DNA from: Variovorax sp. CF079 | Lineage (GTDB): Bacteria > Pseudomonadota > Gammaproteobacteria > Burkholderiales > Burkholderiaceae_C | Assembly: GCF_900101545.1 (NCBI RefSeq) | Contig: NZ_FMZU01000023.1 | Coordinates: 62,001-126,000 of the forward strand | Direction: 5' to 3' | Length of the DNA stretch: 64,000 bases | Shown here: one piece after another, positions 45,801-54,622 of the stretch | Position numbering within the stretch: position 1 is the stretch's first letter | How the letters are laid out: every line of letters begins with the position of its first letter | The notes under the pieces: generated by a model | Seen by the model: the letters and a program-made list of their open reading frames with translations, nothing else | The model's database searches: none | Told to the model about the DNA's origin: nothing | Program-made: the position numbers and the translations under genes

Positions 45801-46280
45801 GTGAAGAAAGATGTCGTATTTTCGCTTTTGGCCGCGGGCGCCGTGCTTGCAGGATGCGCCTTAAATCCACCGGGTTCCACATCTACGCGAACCGAAGTCT
45901 GCAAGGCAACCAGCGAGCGGGAAGTTGCCGCGCTGTTTGACCGCTGGAACCAGTCTTTGCAAACTGGCGACGCGCACAAGGTGGTTGCAAATTATGCGGA
46001 GAAATCGGTCCTGCTTCCCACCGTTTCCAACACACCGCGTCTCAATGCGGCGCAAAAGGAAGACTACTTTGAACACTTTCTTGAAAACAAGCCGTTCGGC
46101 CGCATTGACTTCAGAACAATAGAGATAGGTTGCACCACGGCAGTGGATGCTGGCCTGTATACCTTCACGTTCGCCAAGACGGGAGCTGTCGTCAAGGCGC
46201 GGTACACGTACACCTACAAGTGGGACGGTAGTCAATGGCTAATCACCAGCCACCATTCTTCGGCCATGCCGGAGAAGTAA
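45801..46280 (+). CDS. NTF2-like lipoprotein (SgcJ/CaMKII-association type)
   Basis: 159 residues. The signal peptide ends in the lipobox LAGC, with C19 lipidated. The mature part has the NTF2/SgcJ pattern: ALFDRWNQSLQTGDAHKVVANYAEKSVLL near the start and RYTYTYKWDGSQWLITSHHSS at the end. It is probably anchored to the outer membrane or periplasmic side of the inner membrane. A good AAGGAG site precedes the start. The function is unknown. Confidence 0.85.
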   Translation: MKKDVVFSLLAAGAVLAGCALNPPGSTSTRTEVCKATSEREVAALFDRWNQSLQTGDAHKVVANYAEKSVLLPTVSNTPRLNAAQKEDYFEHFLENKPFGRIDFRTIEIGCTTAVDAGLYTFTFAKTGAVVKARYTYTYKWDGSQWLITSHHSSAMPEK

Positions 46281-46491
46281 ATTACCTTACCGGTGGGGTC
46301 TATCCATCGAGCGGACATGCCCTGGCCAAGCCGGCGTTGAATCACGAAGCGATTGACCCCGGAAGGTCCTGCCTGTCTTCATCACCGGATTTGGTTCCAG
46401 CCACTTCGCTTTGGGCGCATGCCGTCATGGAGAGTAGTCCTCGCGTCTGACCGCTTAGGGCCCGCTGGCGACCGTCCGAATTTGGCACATT

Positions 46492-46922
46492 TCGTGTGAC
46501 AACTCGGTTCCGCACCTGTTGACCGACGACGACCTGCTACTTGCGTTTCGGCAGTTCGTCGCGTGTTTGCGCCCTGGCGGCGGATGCATCATCAGTGTCA
46601 GGGACTATGACGAGGAAGCGCGCGGCACGAACCTAGTCAAGCACTACGGAGCGCGGGTCGAAGACGGCAAGCGCTACGTGCTGTTCCAAGTCTGGGATTT
46701 CGGTGGCGACCACTACGACCTGTCCTTCTTCGTTGTTGAAGATGAATTGGCCACCGGCCAGGCGAAGACCCACGTGATGCGTTCAAGGTACTACGCAGCT
46801 TCGGTCGCACGGCTTTGCGAGTTGATGCGCAAGGCTGGCTTCGAGAGTTCGAGAGCGTGAAGCGGCTTGACGACGCGTTCTATCAGCCCATCCTGGTCGG
46901 CTCCAAGCCTGCGATTGGGTAG
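46492..46922 (+). pseudogene. SAM-dependent methyltransferase, C-terminal fragment, frameshifted by a tandem duplication
   Basis: The reading CDNSVPHLLTDDDLLLAFRQ, then LRPGGGCIISVRDYDE, ending with KAGFES and VKRLDDAFYQPILVGSKP, is the second half of a class I methyltransferase. The N-terminal SAM-binding glycine loop is missing. An exact eight-base tandem duplication of TTCGAGAG (46840-46855) shifts the frame before the last 24 residues; removing one copy restores the reading to the TAG at 46920. No start or ribosome binding site is evident. Confidence 0.75.
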
Positions 46923-47035
46923 CCGACTGCCTAGGCAGAATGCGGCCGCAAAGGCAACGCTCTAGGCTGAGAGGCGGACGCGACACTCGACGTTGAGCGT
47001 TGTGCCTTCCTTCGACAAGTGATACGGTCGAATCC

Positions 47036-47716
47036 ATGGGAGACCAGAGACGCCCGCTGCGACCGGGAGAACTTGCGCCGGCGTTCGCGCTTCCGGCGGC
47101 CAACCTCGAAGGAATGGTCTCCCTCGACAGCTTGCGTGGTCGCCCGTTCCTGATTGGCTTCTATCGCGGGCTGCATTGCCCGTTCTGCCGGCGCCAGGTG
47201 CTTCAGCTTGCAGGCGTACAGCCGGCCTTGCATGCGGCCGGCGTAGAGACCGTGGCAGTGATCAACACGCCCCTGGACAACGCCCGCCTGTATTTCCGCC
47301 ACCGGCCGACGCCGGTCACGCTTCTGTGCGACCCGGAATGCGTCACGCACCGGGCCTTCGGCGTGCCGCATGGCGAGTTCCTGCCCGATGGCAGCCTTGA
47401 GCAGCCCGAATGGCCCTATCAGGCAAGCATGGCGGAATTCGTCGCGTCGCGCATCAACCCTACCGGTGAGCTGCCGGAACCGTTACAGCCGTTGGAAGCC
47501 CTCGCCGCACTCAACGCCAAGGACGGCTTCGAGCTTGAAGAGGCCGACAAGGCGATCGTCGCGAACCACGGCACTCAGCTCGTCGGACACTTCCTGGTCG
47601 ATGCGGCCGGCATCGTCGGCTGGGTGCAGATCGAGGCGCCCGACGGGCCGAACAGCCTCTCCATCTTCCCGAATGCGGCGGAGATCATTGCCGCCGCTGG
47701 CAGCCTTGGACGTTGA
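47036..47716 (+). CDS. Thioredoxin-fold peroxiredoxin-like protein (AhpC/TSA-related)
   Basis: 226 residues. The redoxin-type N-terminal half has APAFALPAANLEG, a strand then GFYRGLHCPFCRRQ, with a Cys-Pro-Phe-Cys pair (C48 and C51) at the peroxidatic position. The later part includes LFLV-type strands (HFLVDAAGIVGWVQI) as in AhpC/TSA proteins, with an insertion of about 60 residues between them. It probably reduces peroxides or disulphides. The ATG at 47036 was chosen because the conserved region starts soon after; an upstream TTG frame is not needed. Confidence 0.85.
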   Translation: MGDQRRPLRPGELAPAFALPAANLEGMVSLDSLRGRPFLIGFYRGLHCPFCRRQVLQLAGVQPALHAAGVETVAVINTPLDNARLYFRHRPTPVTLLCDPECVTHRAFGVPHGEFLPDGSLEQPEWPYQASMAEFVASRINPTGELPEPLQPLEALAALNAKDGFELEEADKAIVANHGTQLVGHFLVDAAGIVGWVQIEAPDGPNSLSIFPNAAEIIAAAGSLGR

Positions 47717-48468
47717 CCTACGGCGGATCACCCGCCACCGTTTTGCTGCCAGGAAGCAGCCTCTGGCCATATGCAGCAACCGTTGCTTGCTCCATATGCC
47801 GTTGAGCGATCGAGGGCGATGGACCGCAAGGGAGCCCGGTGCTGTACGTGACATGCGAGCGCCGAATACCGGTGTCGGCCCAAGACCAGTCATCCACTAT
47901 CACCTCCCAACGAAGATGAGCCGTGTGACCATTTCGACAGCGCCGAGCGACCCTTCGGCCTCGCTGGTGAGCGACGTTCGCCGCATTACAGGCTAGGGTC
48001 AGAATGCGGCCATCAACAGCATTCAACGTGGATGCCAGAAGCAGCCGCTCGACGCCGCTTTCGAACCATTGCAGCCCGTGGCGGTCTCCGAGCGACCGGT
48101 CGGTCCACCCTGGGCCTGGGCCTGGGCTTCCGCGGAACTTGCGGGGCGACTCAGAGCCCAGCGGAAGCGGTCATTGGTAGGGGTCAATCGACGACTGGGA
48201 AAACACGGCAACCGAACGGCCACACTCGAAAGTTGCGAACTCGCACTCTCGACCCCAGAGCCGAAACACGGCGCTTCCGAAACAGAACATTCGCGACTTC
48301 GTCGAGCGCGGTTTCCGCTTCGCGGATGCGCGCTCGACGCTTGGTGTTCCCCTGATTCGGACGTCGAATCGCTCGCAACGGCCATGCGCCGCTGACCTGG
48401 CAGGCTCCTGTGCGAAGATGTGCCCTGACGCGGCTACCGCGCGGTGGTCTCGATCGAGGGACCCCTGC
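47717..48468. other. Region without a supportable gene
   Basis: About 750 bases between the peroxiredoxin-like gene and the cyclase-type gene. Frames on both strands are shadows with Arg/Ser/Pro-rich composition. It should contain the promoter of the cyclase-type gene; none stands out. Confidence 0.4.
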
Positions 48469-50628
48469 ATGCCCACTCCCGCACCCGGCCCATCCTCCCC
48501 CGCGATCCGCGCGTTGCTGTTGTGCGACCTGGTCGCCAGCACCCACCTCGTCGAGCGCCTGGGCGACGCCGCTGCGGCCGAGTTGATGGCACGCCACGAC
48601 CGCATCGCGCGTGACCTGCTTGCTGCCCACGGCGGCCGCGAGATCGACAAGAGCGACGGGTTCCTGCTGCTGTTCGAGCGGCCGGTCGAGGCGGTGCGCT
48701 TCGCGCTTGCCTACCAGGCGCAGCTGCTCGAACTCGGCGCCCAGTCGAAGACTTCCCTCGCCTCGCGCGTGGGCATTCATCTCGGCGAGGTGGTGCTGCG
48801 CGAGAACGCGGCCGCCGACGTCGCGCGAGGCGCCAAGCCGTTGGAGGTCGAGGGCCTGGCCAAGGCCATCGCCGCGCGCGTCATGTCGCTCGCCGGCCAG
48901 GGGCGCATTCTGATGACACGCACGGCCTACGACTTCGCGCGCCGGGGTGCGGTGGGCCATGCCGACGAGGCCGCGCTGCGCTGGGCCGTGCACGGGCCGT
49001 ACCGGATGGCCGGCGTTGACGATCCGGTGGAGGTCTGCGAAGTGGCCACCGCCGGCGCTGACGCGCTGACGCCGCCTCCAAGCGCGGAAAAGGCGCAGCG
49101 CGTGGCCCAGGCCGCCACATCGTCGACGTCCGCCGCGCCGGCCGCCGGACCACTGCTCGCCGTGCTGGCATTCGACAACCTGTCCAACGACCCCGAGATG
49201 CAGTTCTTCTCCGACGGCGTCAGCGAGGAAATCATTCAGCGCGTATCGCGTGGCAGCCAGCTCAAGGTGATCGGACGCACGTCGAGCTTCCAGTTCCGCG
49301 GCGATCGCAAGGCCGAGGCGGCGAACGCCTTGCATTGCACCCACGTGCTCGACGGCTCGATCCGCCGCGCAGCGGCCCGGTTGCGGGTCAGCGCGCATCT
49401 GATGGAGGCCGCCTCGCAGACCACGCTGTGGTCGGAACGCTTCGAGCGCGGGGTGGAAGACATCTTCGCCGTGCAGGACGAGATCTCCGAGAACATCGCC
49501 CGCGCACTCGATCAGGCCTTCGCCAGCGCACCGGCCCCGACGGTGGAGCCGGCGGTATATGACCTCTACCTCCGATCGAGGCCCAAGGGCTACGCGCCCG
49601 ACGAACTGCGCACCCACGTCGGCGTGCTGGAGCTGGTGACCACGCGCGCACCGCAGTTCGCCGCGGCATGGGGGCGGCTGGCCTATCTGCGTGCCTTCTT
49701 GCGCTTCTACCAGCCGTTCGCCGAGCGCGCGGCCAGCGCGGCGCAGGTGAACCGCGAAGCCGAGCGCGCGCTGTCGCTCGATGCACAGAACCTCGACGCG
49801 ATGGCAGGGCAGTACTTCGTGATCGCGCCGTTCGGGCGTTTCGTCGAGGCCGATGCCGCGCTCGTTCGTCTGCGCCGCGCACCCGGCACGGGCGACGGGC
49901 AGCGCTACATCGGCTGGGGCCTGCGCCACTTCGGCTGGATGCGCGAGGCGCTGACGGCCACCGAGCAGGCCTTTCAGCTCGATGTGCTGGATCCGATGTC
50001 GGCCAACCTCCTCGCCCTCGCACGCATGGCGGCAGGCCATATCGCCGACGCCATTCCCGTGTTCGAGGAACTGGTGGAGCGCATGCCCACGATGAGCTTT
50101 CCGGTGTCCAGCCTGCTGCGTGCCCACGCATTCCAGCAGGACTGGGCCGCGGTGGACCGGCTGCTCGCCCTGGCCGAGCAACGCCAGTTGCGCGAGTTCC
50201 AGGACGGGCTGCCCTTCATCCGCGCCAAGCGCGACCCCTCGCCCGCGCACATCGGTGCGTGGCGCGAGGAGCTCGAAGCGCATGTTCGCAGGACGGGCTG
50301 GGTCGACGTGTCACGCCTCGTGTACGCGGCCCACCTGGGCCTGGTGGACGAGGCTTACGTCGCCGCCGACGCCGCACGCCTGGGGCCGGCCGGCCATGCC
50401 GACGACATCATGGGGCCCGACGGCTACCGCACCGCGCTGCTGTTCCAGGCCAGCATGCCCGAGCTGCGCAACGATCGGCGTTTCGCGCCTTTGTGCGCCC
50501 GGCTCGGACTCGTCGAGTTCTGGCTGGCCAGCGGCAAGTGGCCCGACTGCGCGAGCGAGGTGCCCTACGACTTCCAGCTCGCATGCGAGCAGGCACGGGC
50601 CGTGCCGAAAGAAGACTTCGGCTTCTGA
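48469..50628 (+). CDS. Class III cyclase domain-TolB-like-TPR protein
   Basis: 719 residues: a class III nucleotide cyclase-type domain (about 12-190: ALLLCDLVASTHLVERLGD with a metal-binding Asp at 20, then HGGREIDKSDGFLLLFERP), a TolB-N-like domain (about 225-345: AVLAFDNLSNDPEMQFFSDGVSEEIIQ), then TPR-type helical repeats to the end. The KxxGD metal motif is shortened to DKSDGF, so cyclase activity is uncertain. From about residue 225 on it is paralogous to the winged-helix protein at about 52.6 kb. This architecture also occurs in cyclases of putative peptide-modification systems, but no such peptide genes are visible. The start was placed just before the domain. Confidence 0.85.
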   Translation: MPTPAPGPSSPAIRALLLCDLVASTHLVERLGDAAAAELMARHDRIARDLLAAHGGREIDKSDGFLLLFERPVEAVRFALAYQAQLLELGAQSKTSLASRVGIHLGEVVLRENAAADVARGAKPLEVEGLAKAIAARVMSLAGQGRILMTRTAYDFARRGAVGHADEAALRWAVHGPYRMAGVDDPVEVCEVATAGADALTPPPSAEKAQRVAQAATSSTSAAPAAGPLLAVLAFDNLSNDPEMQFFSDGVSEEIIQRVSRGSQLKVIGRTSSFQFRGDRKAEAANALHCTHVLDGSIRRAAARLRVSAHLMEAASQTTLWSERFERGVEDIFAVQDEISENIARALDQAFASAPAPTVEPAVYDLYLRSRPKGYAPDELRTHVGVLELVTTRAPQFAAAWGRLAYLRAFLRFYQPFAERAASAAQVNREAERALSLDAQNLDAMAGQYFVIAPFGRFVEADAALVRLRRAPGTGDGQRYIGWGLRHFGWMREALTATEQAFQLDVLDPMSANLLALARMAAGHIADAIPVFEELVERMPTMSFPVSSLLRAHAFQQDWAAVDRLLALAEQRQLREFQDGLPFIRAKRDPSPAHIGAWREELEAHVRRTGWVDVSRLVYAAHLGLVDEAYVAADAARLGPAGHADDIMGPDGYRTALLFQASMPELRNDRRFAPLCARLGLVEFWLASGKWPDCASEVPYDFQLACEQARAVPKEDFGF

Positions 50629-50647
50629 GCGCCCGCGCCCCGGCGCT

Positions 50648-51322
50648 TCACACGGTCACGAACGACTCGCCCTTGTGCGCGGCGGTGACCCCGTCGAGCG
50701 TGGCGTTCACCGACTTCCAGCTCTTCAGCGCCTTGATGCGCGCCAGCCAGCCCTGCACGTACGGATAGGCCGTGAAATCGCAACCGATCACCTCGCCCAA
50801 GGTGAGCAGTCCGGCGCCGAAATGGTCCGCGATGCTGATCGCATCGCCGCACACGTAGTTGTGCCCGGGGCCGAGGATGTGGTCGTTGAGGACTTGCAGC
50901 CACACCTTCGAGCGCTCCTGGCCCCACTGCACCGTGCCGGCCTGCGCCTCGTCGCTGCGCCGCCTGTGGTGCGGCAGCAGCTGGGCGAACACCAGGCCGA
51001 AGCAGTAGTCGCGGCTCAGTTGGGTGTTGAACCAGTCCATGCGCTCGTTGACGCGGGCCCGCTGCTGCAGGCCCCTGGGGTACAGCGGCGAGTCGATCTT
51101 GTCGGCCAGGTATTTCAGGATCGCCGAGCTCTCGGTGAGGCGGAAATCACCGTCCTCCAGCATCGGCACCAGCGCATTCGGGTTGAGCGCACGATAGGCC
51201 GGCTGCAGGTGCTCGCCCTTGAAGATGTCGACCACATTCAGGTCGAGATCGATACCGCTCTCTGCAGCGAAGAGCAGTACGGGCCTGCTCGCGGTGGAAG
51301 CGGGGTGGTAGTAGAGCTTCAT
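50648..51322 (-). CDS. Glutathione S-transferase
   Basis: 224 residues with an N-terminal thioredoxin-like half (MKLYYHPASTASRPVLLF, NPNALVPMLEDGDFRLTESSAIL, with the cis-Pro and the glutathione-binding Glu-Ser) and a helical C-terminal half. It probably conjugates or isomerises small electrophiles. It follows the AmiC-like binding-protein gene by 15 bases on the same strand and so is probably its operon partner. Confidence 0.93.
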   Translation of the reverse strand: MKLYYHPASTASRPVLLFAAESGIDLDLNVVDIFKGEHLQPAYRALNPNALVPMLEDGDFRLTESSAILKYLADKIDSPLYPRGLQQRARVNERMDWFNTQLSRDYCFGLVFAQLLPHHRRRSDEAQAGTVQWGQERSKVWLQVLNDHILGPGHNYVCGDAISIADHFGAGLLTLGEVIGCDFTAYPYVQGWLARIKALKSWKSVNATLDGVTAAHKGESFVTV

Positions 51323-51337
51323 CTCAGGTCTCCTAGC

Positions 51338-52450
51338 TCATTGCGCGCTCTGCACGCGCTCGTTGGGATCGATCACGCCGAGGTTCTCGATGACCTTCAT
51401 CTGCCCGGCCTGCACCTGGCCGACGTACATGGTAAGCCGCAGGTGATGCTGGCCGGGCACCATTTCGGCGGCCCCGCCCGGTCCTTCGGCGATGCGCGCG
51501 TGGTCGAGTGCGCGGATCACCGCCGCCTGATCAAGCGTGCCGGCCTCCCGCACGGCCGCCTCCCAGAGCTTCAGCCCGCGATACAGCCCCGTGCTGGCGC
51601 TGCCGGCGGTGAACTTGGCGCTGCCCGGAAATCGCTCGTCGTAGCGGCGCAGCAGCGCCGTGCTGAATGGGTCGCTGACGGCCTGGTAGTAGTCGAGGCA
51701 GCTGTAGAGCCCCTCGACATGCTCGGCCGGCAGCAGGCTCGCAAGATTCTCCTCGAAGTAGGGGCAGACGATCCGGCCGCCGCGCTTCGTAAAGCCGGCC
51801 TCGTACAGCTGCTGCAGGAACGGCGCCACGCCGGGCGGCACCGTGGTGTTGAAGACCACCTGCGCGTCGCTGGACATGATCTTGTCGACCGTGCTGCGGT
51901 AGTCCGCGTGATCGACGGGGAAATACTCCTCGCCGACGATCGAGCCGCCGTGCGCGGTGACCGCGGCACGCACCCGCTTGTTCATCACGTGCGGCCAGAT
52001 GTAGTCAGCCGAAGGGAGGTAGAACCGGCGAGCATCGGTGTGCTTCATCAACCAGGGGATCAGCGAATCGACCTGTTGTGCCGGCACGGGGCCGGTGCAG
52101 AAGATGAGCGGGTCGCTCTCCTCGCCTTCGTACTGCTCCGGGTAGATGTAGAGCTTCTTGCCCTGCACGACGGCCGGGCCCTTGATCGCCTGCCGGGTGG
52201 AGCTGTAGATGCCGCCGAAGATCACGTCCACGCGATCGCCCTGAACCAGCTTGGCGGCCTTGGCGGCGGCCACCTTGTCGTCGGTGGCGCTGTCTTCGAT
52301 GATCAGCTCGATGCGCCGCCCGAGCAGACCGCCGCCGGCGTTGATCTCGTCGACCACCAGGCGGGCGAGGTTGGCGTTGGCAATGCCGAGGAAGGACAGT
52401 GGGCCGGTCTGGTCGGTGACGAGGCCGATCTTGATGGATGCTTGGCTCAC
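51338..52450 (-). CDS. AmiC/FmdD-like amide- or urea-type binding protein without signal peptide
   Basis: 370 residues of the type I periplasmic-binding-protein fold, Leu/Ile/Val-BP class. IGLVTDQTGPLSFLGIANAN, GRRIELIIEDSATDD and VIFGGIYSSTRQAI agree with the urea/short-chain amide-binding subgroup. The start GTG at 52450 follows AAGGAGAT by six bases; the sequence then starts directly with the fold (SQASIKIGLV) and no signal peptide. The longer frame is not hydrophobic either. Family members lacking a signal, such as AmiC, are cytoplasmic regulators of amidase genes. There are no transport genes here. It may act as a ligand sensor for the regulators on both sides. Confidence 0.8.
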   Translation of the reverse strand: MSQASIKIGLVTDQTGPLSFLGIANANLARLVVDEINAGGGLLGRRIELIIEDSATDDKVAAAKAAKLVQGDRVDVIFGGIYSSTRQAIKGPAVVQGKKLYIYPEQYEGEESDPLIFCTGPVPAQQVDSLIPWLMKHTDARRFYLPSADYIWPHVMNKRVRAAVTAHGGSIVGEEYFPVDHADYRSTVDKIMSSDAQVVFNTTVPPGVAPFLQQLYEAGFTKRGGRIVCPYFEENLASLLPAEHVEGLYSCLDYYQAVSDPFSTALLRRYDERFPGSAKFTAGSASTGLYRGLKLWEAAVREAGTLDQAAVIRALDHARIAEGPGGAAEMVPGQHHLRLTMYVGQVQAGQMKVIENLGVIDPNERVQSAQ

Positions 52451-52568
52451 GATGGGATCTCCTTGCGGATGGTGGATGGGTACGGCCCTGTCGCGGGGTG
52501 TAGGCACTGTGCGCGCCGGGGGGCGGCCGCGTCTTTAAGCGATGTGAAACGTTGCTAAAGCCCGCCGC

Positions 52569-54431
52569 GTGGCCCGACAATCGGGGCCGACAAGCAAGAG
52601 AGGCGCTCAGGTCTTGGTCTTCAAGGCGAAGGAGTTCGAAGTGCGGCCGGCCGAGCGCCGCCTGCTGGCCCATGGCCAGCCGGTCTCGCTCGGTGGACGC
52701 GCGTTCGACTTGCTGCTGGCGCTGATCGAGCTGCGCGACCGCGTGGTCGCCAAGGACGAGCTGCTTTCGCGGGTCTGGCCTGGCACGGTGGTCGAGGAGA
52801 ACAACCTCACCGTGCAGATCTCGTCGCTGCGCAAGGTTCTCGGGCCGGACGCCATCGCCACCGTGGCGGGGCGCGGCTACCGGTTCACGCTGCCCTTGCT
52901 GGACGACGACGCTCCCGCCTCACCGGCCGAGCCGTCATCCCCGCGCGAGCGCCCCGTGATCGCCGTGCTCGCCTTCGACAACCTGTCGAACGAGCCCGAG
53001 ATGCAGTTCTTCTCCGACGGCGTCAGCGAGGAGATCATCCAGCGCCTCGCGCGTGGCACCCAGCTGCGGGTGATCAGCCGCACCACGAGCTTCCAGTTCC
53101 GTGGCGAACGAAAGGCCGAGGCGGCGCAACGCCTGAACTGCGCCTACGTGCTCGACGGCTCGATCCGCCGCGCGGCCGGCCAGGTACGCATCAGCGCCCA
53201 CCTGATAGAGGCCGCGTCCGGCACGACGCTGTGGTCCGACCACTATGACCGTGCGCTGGAAGGCATCTTCGAGGTCCAGGACGACATCGCCGAAAGCATC
53301 GCGCGCGCGCTCGACCACGGTTTCTTCGGTGTTGCGACGCGCGCAGTCGATCCTGCGGTCTATGACCTCTACCTGCGATCCAGCCCCAAGTCCTATGCCC
53401 CGGACGAGCTGCGCACCAGCGTCGGCGTGCTCGAGGTGGTGACGCAGCGCGCGCCGCATTTCGCCGAGGCCTGGGGGAGGCTCGCCTACGTGCGCAGCTT
53501 CCTGCACATGTACCTGCCATTCGCCGAGCGTGCAGCCAGCGCCGGGCACGTGGTTCGCGAGGCCTCGCACGCGCTGGCGCTCGACGCGCAGAACAACGAC
53601 GCCCTCGTCGCGCGATGCTTCGTGATGCCGCCCTTCGGCCGGTTCGTCGAAGCCGAGGAGTTCCTCGAGCGTCTGCGCCAGGCGCCCGGCTCGGGCGCCG
53701 GCCGGCGCTACATCAGCTGGCTGCTGCGCCTGACCGGCCGCCTGCGTGCGAGCCTCGACGAGGCCGAACGCATCTACCGCCTGGACATGCTCGATCCGAT
53801 GTCGGCCAACCTGGTGGCGCTGGCCCGCATGGCCACGGGGCAGGTCGCCGAGGCGGTGCCCGTGTACGAAGACCTCGTGGCGCGCATCCCCGACATGAGC
53901 TTTCCGATCTCGAGCTTGCTGCGGGCCCATGCCTTCCTGCAGGATTGGGCGGCGGTCGATCGCCTGCTCGCGCTCGCGGCCACGCGCCCGCTGCGCGAGT
54001 TCCAGGACACCATCCCTTTCGTCCGCGCCAAGCGCGACCCGACGCCTGAGCACATCGGCGCCTGGCGCAGCGAGTTCGAGGCGCACGTGATGATCACCGG
54101 CGGTGTGGACGTGGCCCGCCTGGTCTATGCCGCGCACCTGGGCCTGGTCGACGAGGCCTTCCGTGCTGCCGAGGGCGCCCGCCTGGGGCCTGTGGGGGCC
54201 AGCACCGACATCATGGGCCCCGACGGCTACCGCACCGCGCTGCTGTTCCAGGCCAGCATGCCCGAGCTGCGCAACGACCCACGCTTCCCGCGGCTGTGCG
54301 CGCGACTGGGACTGGTGGAGTTTTGGCTCGCCAGCGGTCAGTGGCCCGATTGCGCGGACGAGGTGCCCTACGATTTTCGGCAAGAGTGTGAATGGGCGAA
54401 GGGTGTGCCTAGGGAGATCTTCGGGTTTTGA
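52569..54431 (+). CDS. Winged-helix (OmpR-type)-TolB-like-TPR transcriptional regulator
   Basis: 620 residues: a Trans_Reg_C winged helix (about 17-112: FEVRPAERRLLAHGQPVSLG, VVEENNLTVQISSLRKVLG, GRGYRF), a TolB-N-like domain (about 137-255: AVLAFDNLSNEPEMQFFSDGVSEEIIQ), then TPR-type repeats. From the TolB-like part on, it is highly similar to the cyclase protein at 48.5-50.6 kb, including the identical ends YGY-RTALLFQASMPELRND type and the terminal FGF. It resembles CadC-like regulators but has no membrane helix. The GTG at 52569 is the only candidate before the winged helix; a shorter TTG start is possible. It is divergent from the AmiC-like gene. Confidence 0.88.
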   Translation: MARQSGPTSKRGAQVLVFKAKEFEVRPAERRLLAHGQPVSLGGRAFDLLLALIELRDRVVAKDELLSRVWPGTVVEENNLTVQISSLRKVLGPDAIATVAGRGYRFTLPLLDDDAPASPAEPSSPRERPVIAVLAFDNLSNEPEMQFFSDGVSEEIIQRLARGTQLRVISRTTSFQFRGERKAEAAQRLNCAYVLDGSIRRAAGQVRISAHLIEAASGTTLWSDHYDRALEGIFEVQDDIAESIARALDHGFFGVATRAVDPAVYDLYLRSSPKSYAPDELRTSVGVLEVVTQRAPHFAEAWGRLAYVRSFLHMYLPFAERAASAGHVVREASHALALDAQNNDALVARCFVMPPFGRFVEAEEFLERLRQAPGSGAGRRYISWLLRLTGRLRASLDEAERIYRLDMLDPMSANLVALARMATGQVAEAVPVYEDLVARIPDMSFPISSLLRAHAFLQDWAAVDRLLALAATRPLREFQDTIPFVRAKRDPTPEHIGAWRSEFEAHVMITGGVDVARLVYAAHLGLVDEAFRAAEGARLGPVGASTDIMGPDGYRTALLFQASMPELRNDPRFPRLCARLGLVEFWLASGQWPDCADEVPYDFRQECEWAKGVPREIFGF

Positions 54432-54622
54432 CGGCGCAACGACGTGGTTCCGGCGCGCTCTTCTGCTCATTCGCACTGCACTTGTCATGCCGGGCTGAGC
54501 ATCCCATCCACTTGCAGCGTGTTCAGCTTTGCGCGGCCGGCCCTCTCTGGGGCTGCAGCCCAATCCAATGTCGGCTTGATGCCTGCCGCAAGGCATGGCG
54601 ATGGAGCGGCAGTCTTGTGGCG

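Noticed and set aside
48184..50283. Minus-strand open frame of about 700 codons
   Set aside because: Antisense to the cyclase-TolB-TPR gene. The opposite frame has recognisable domains and this one has none.
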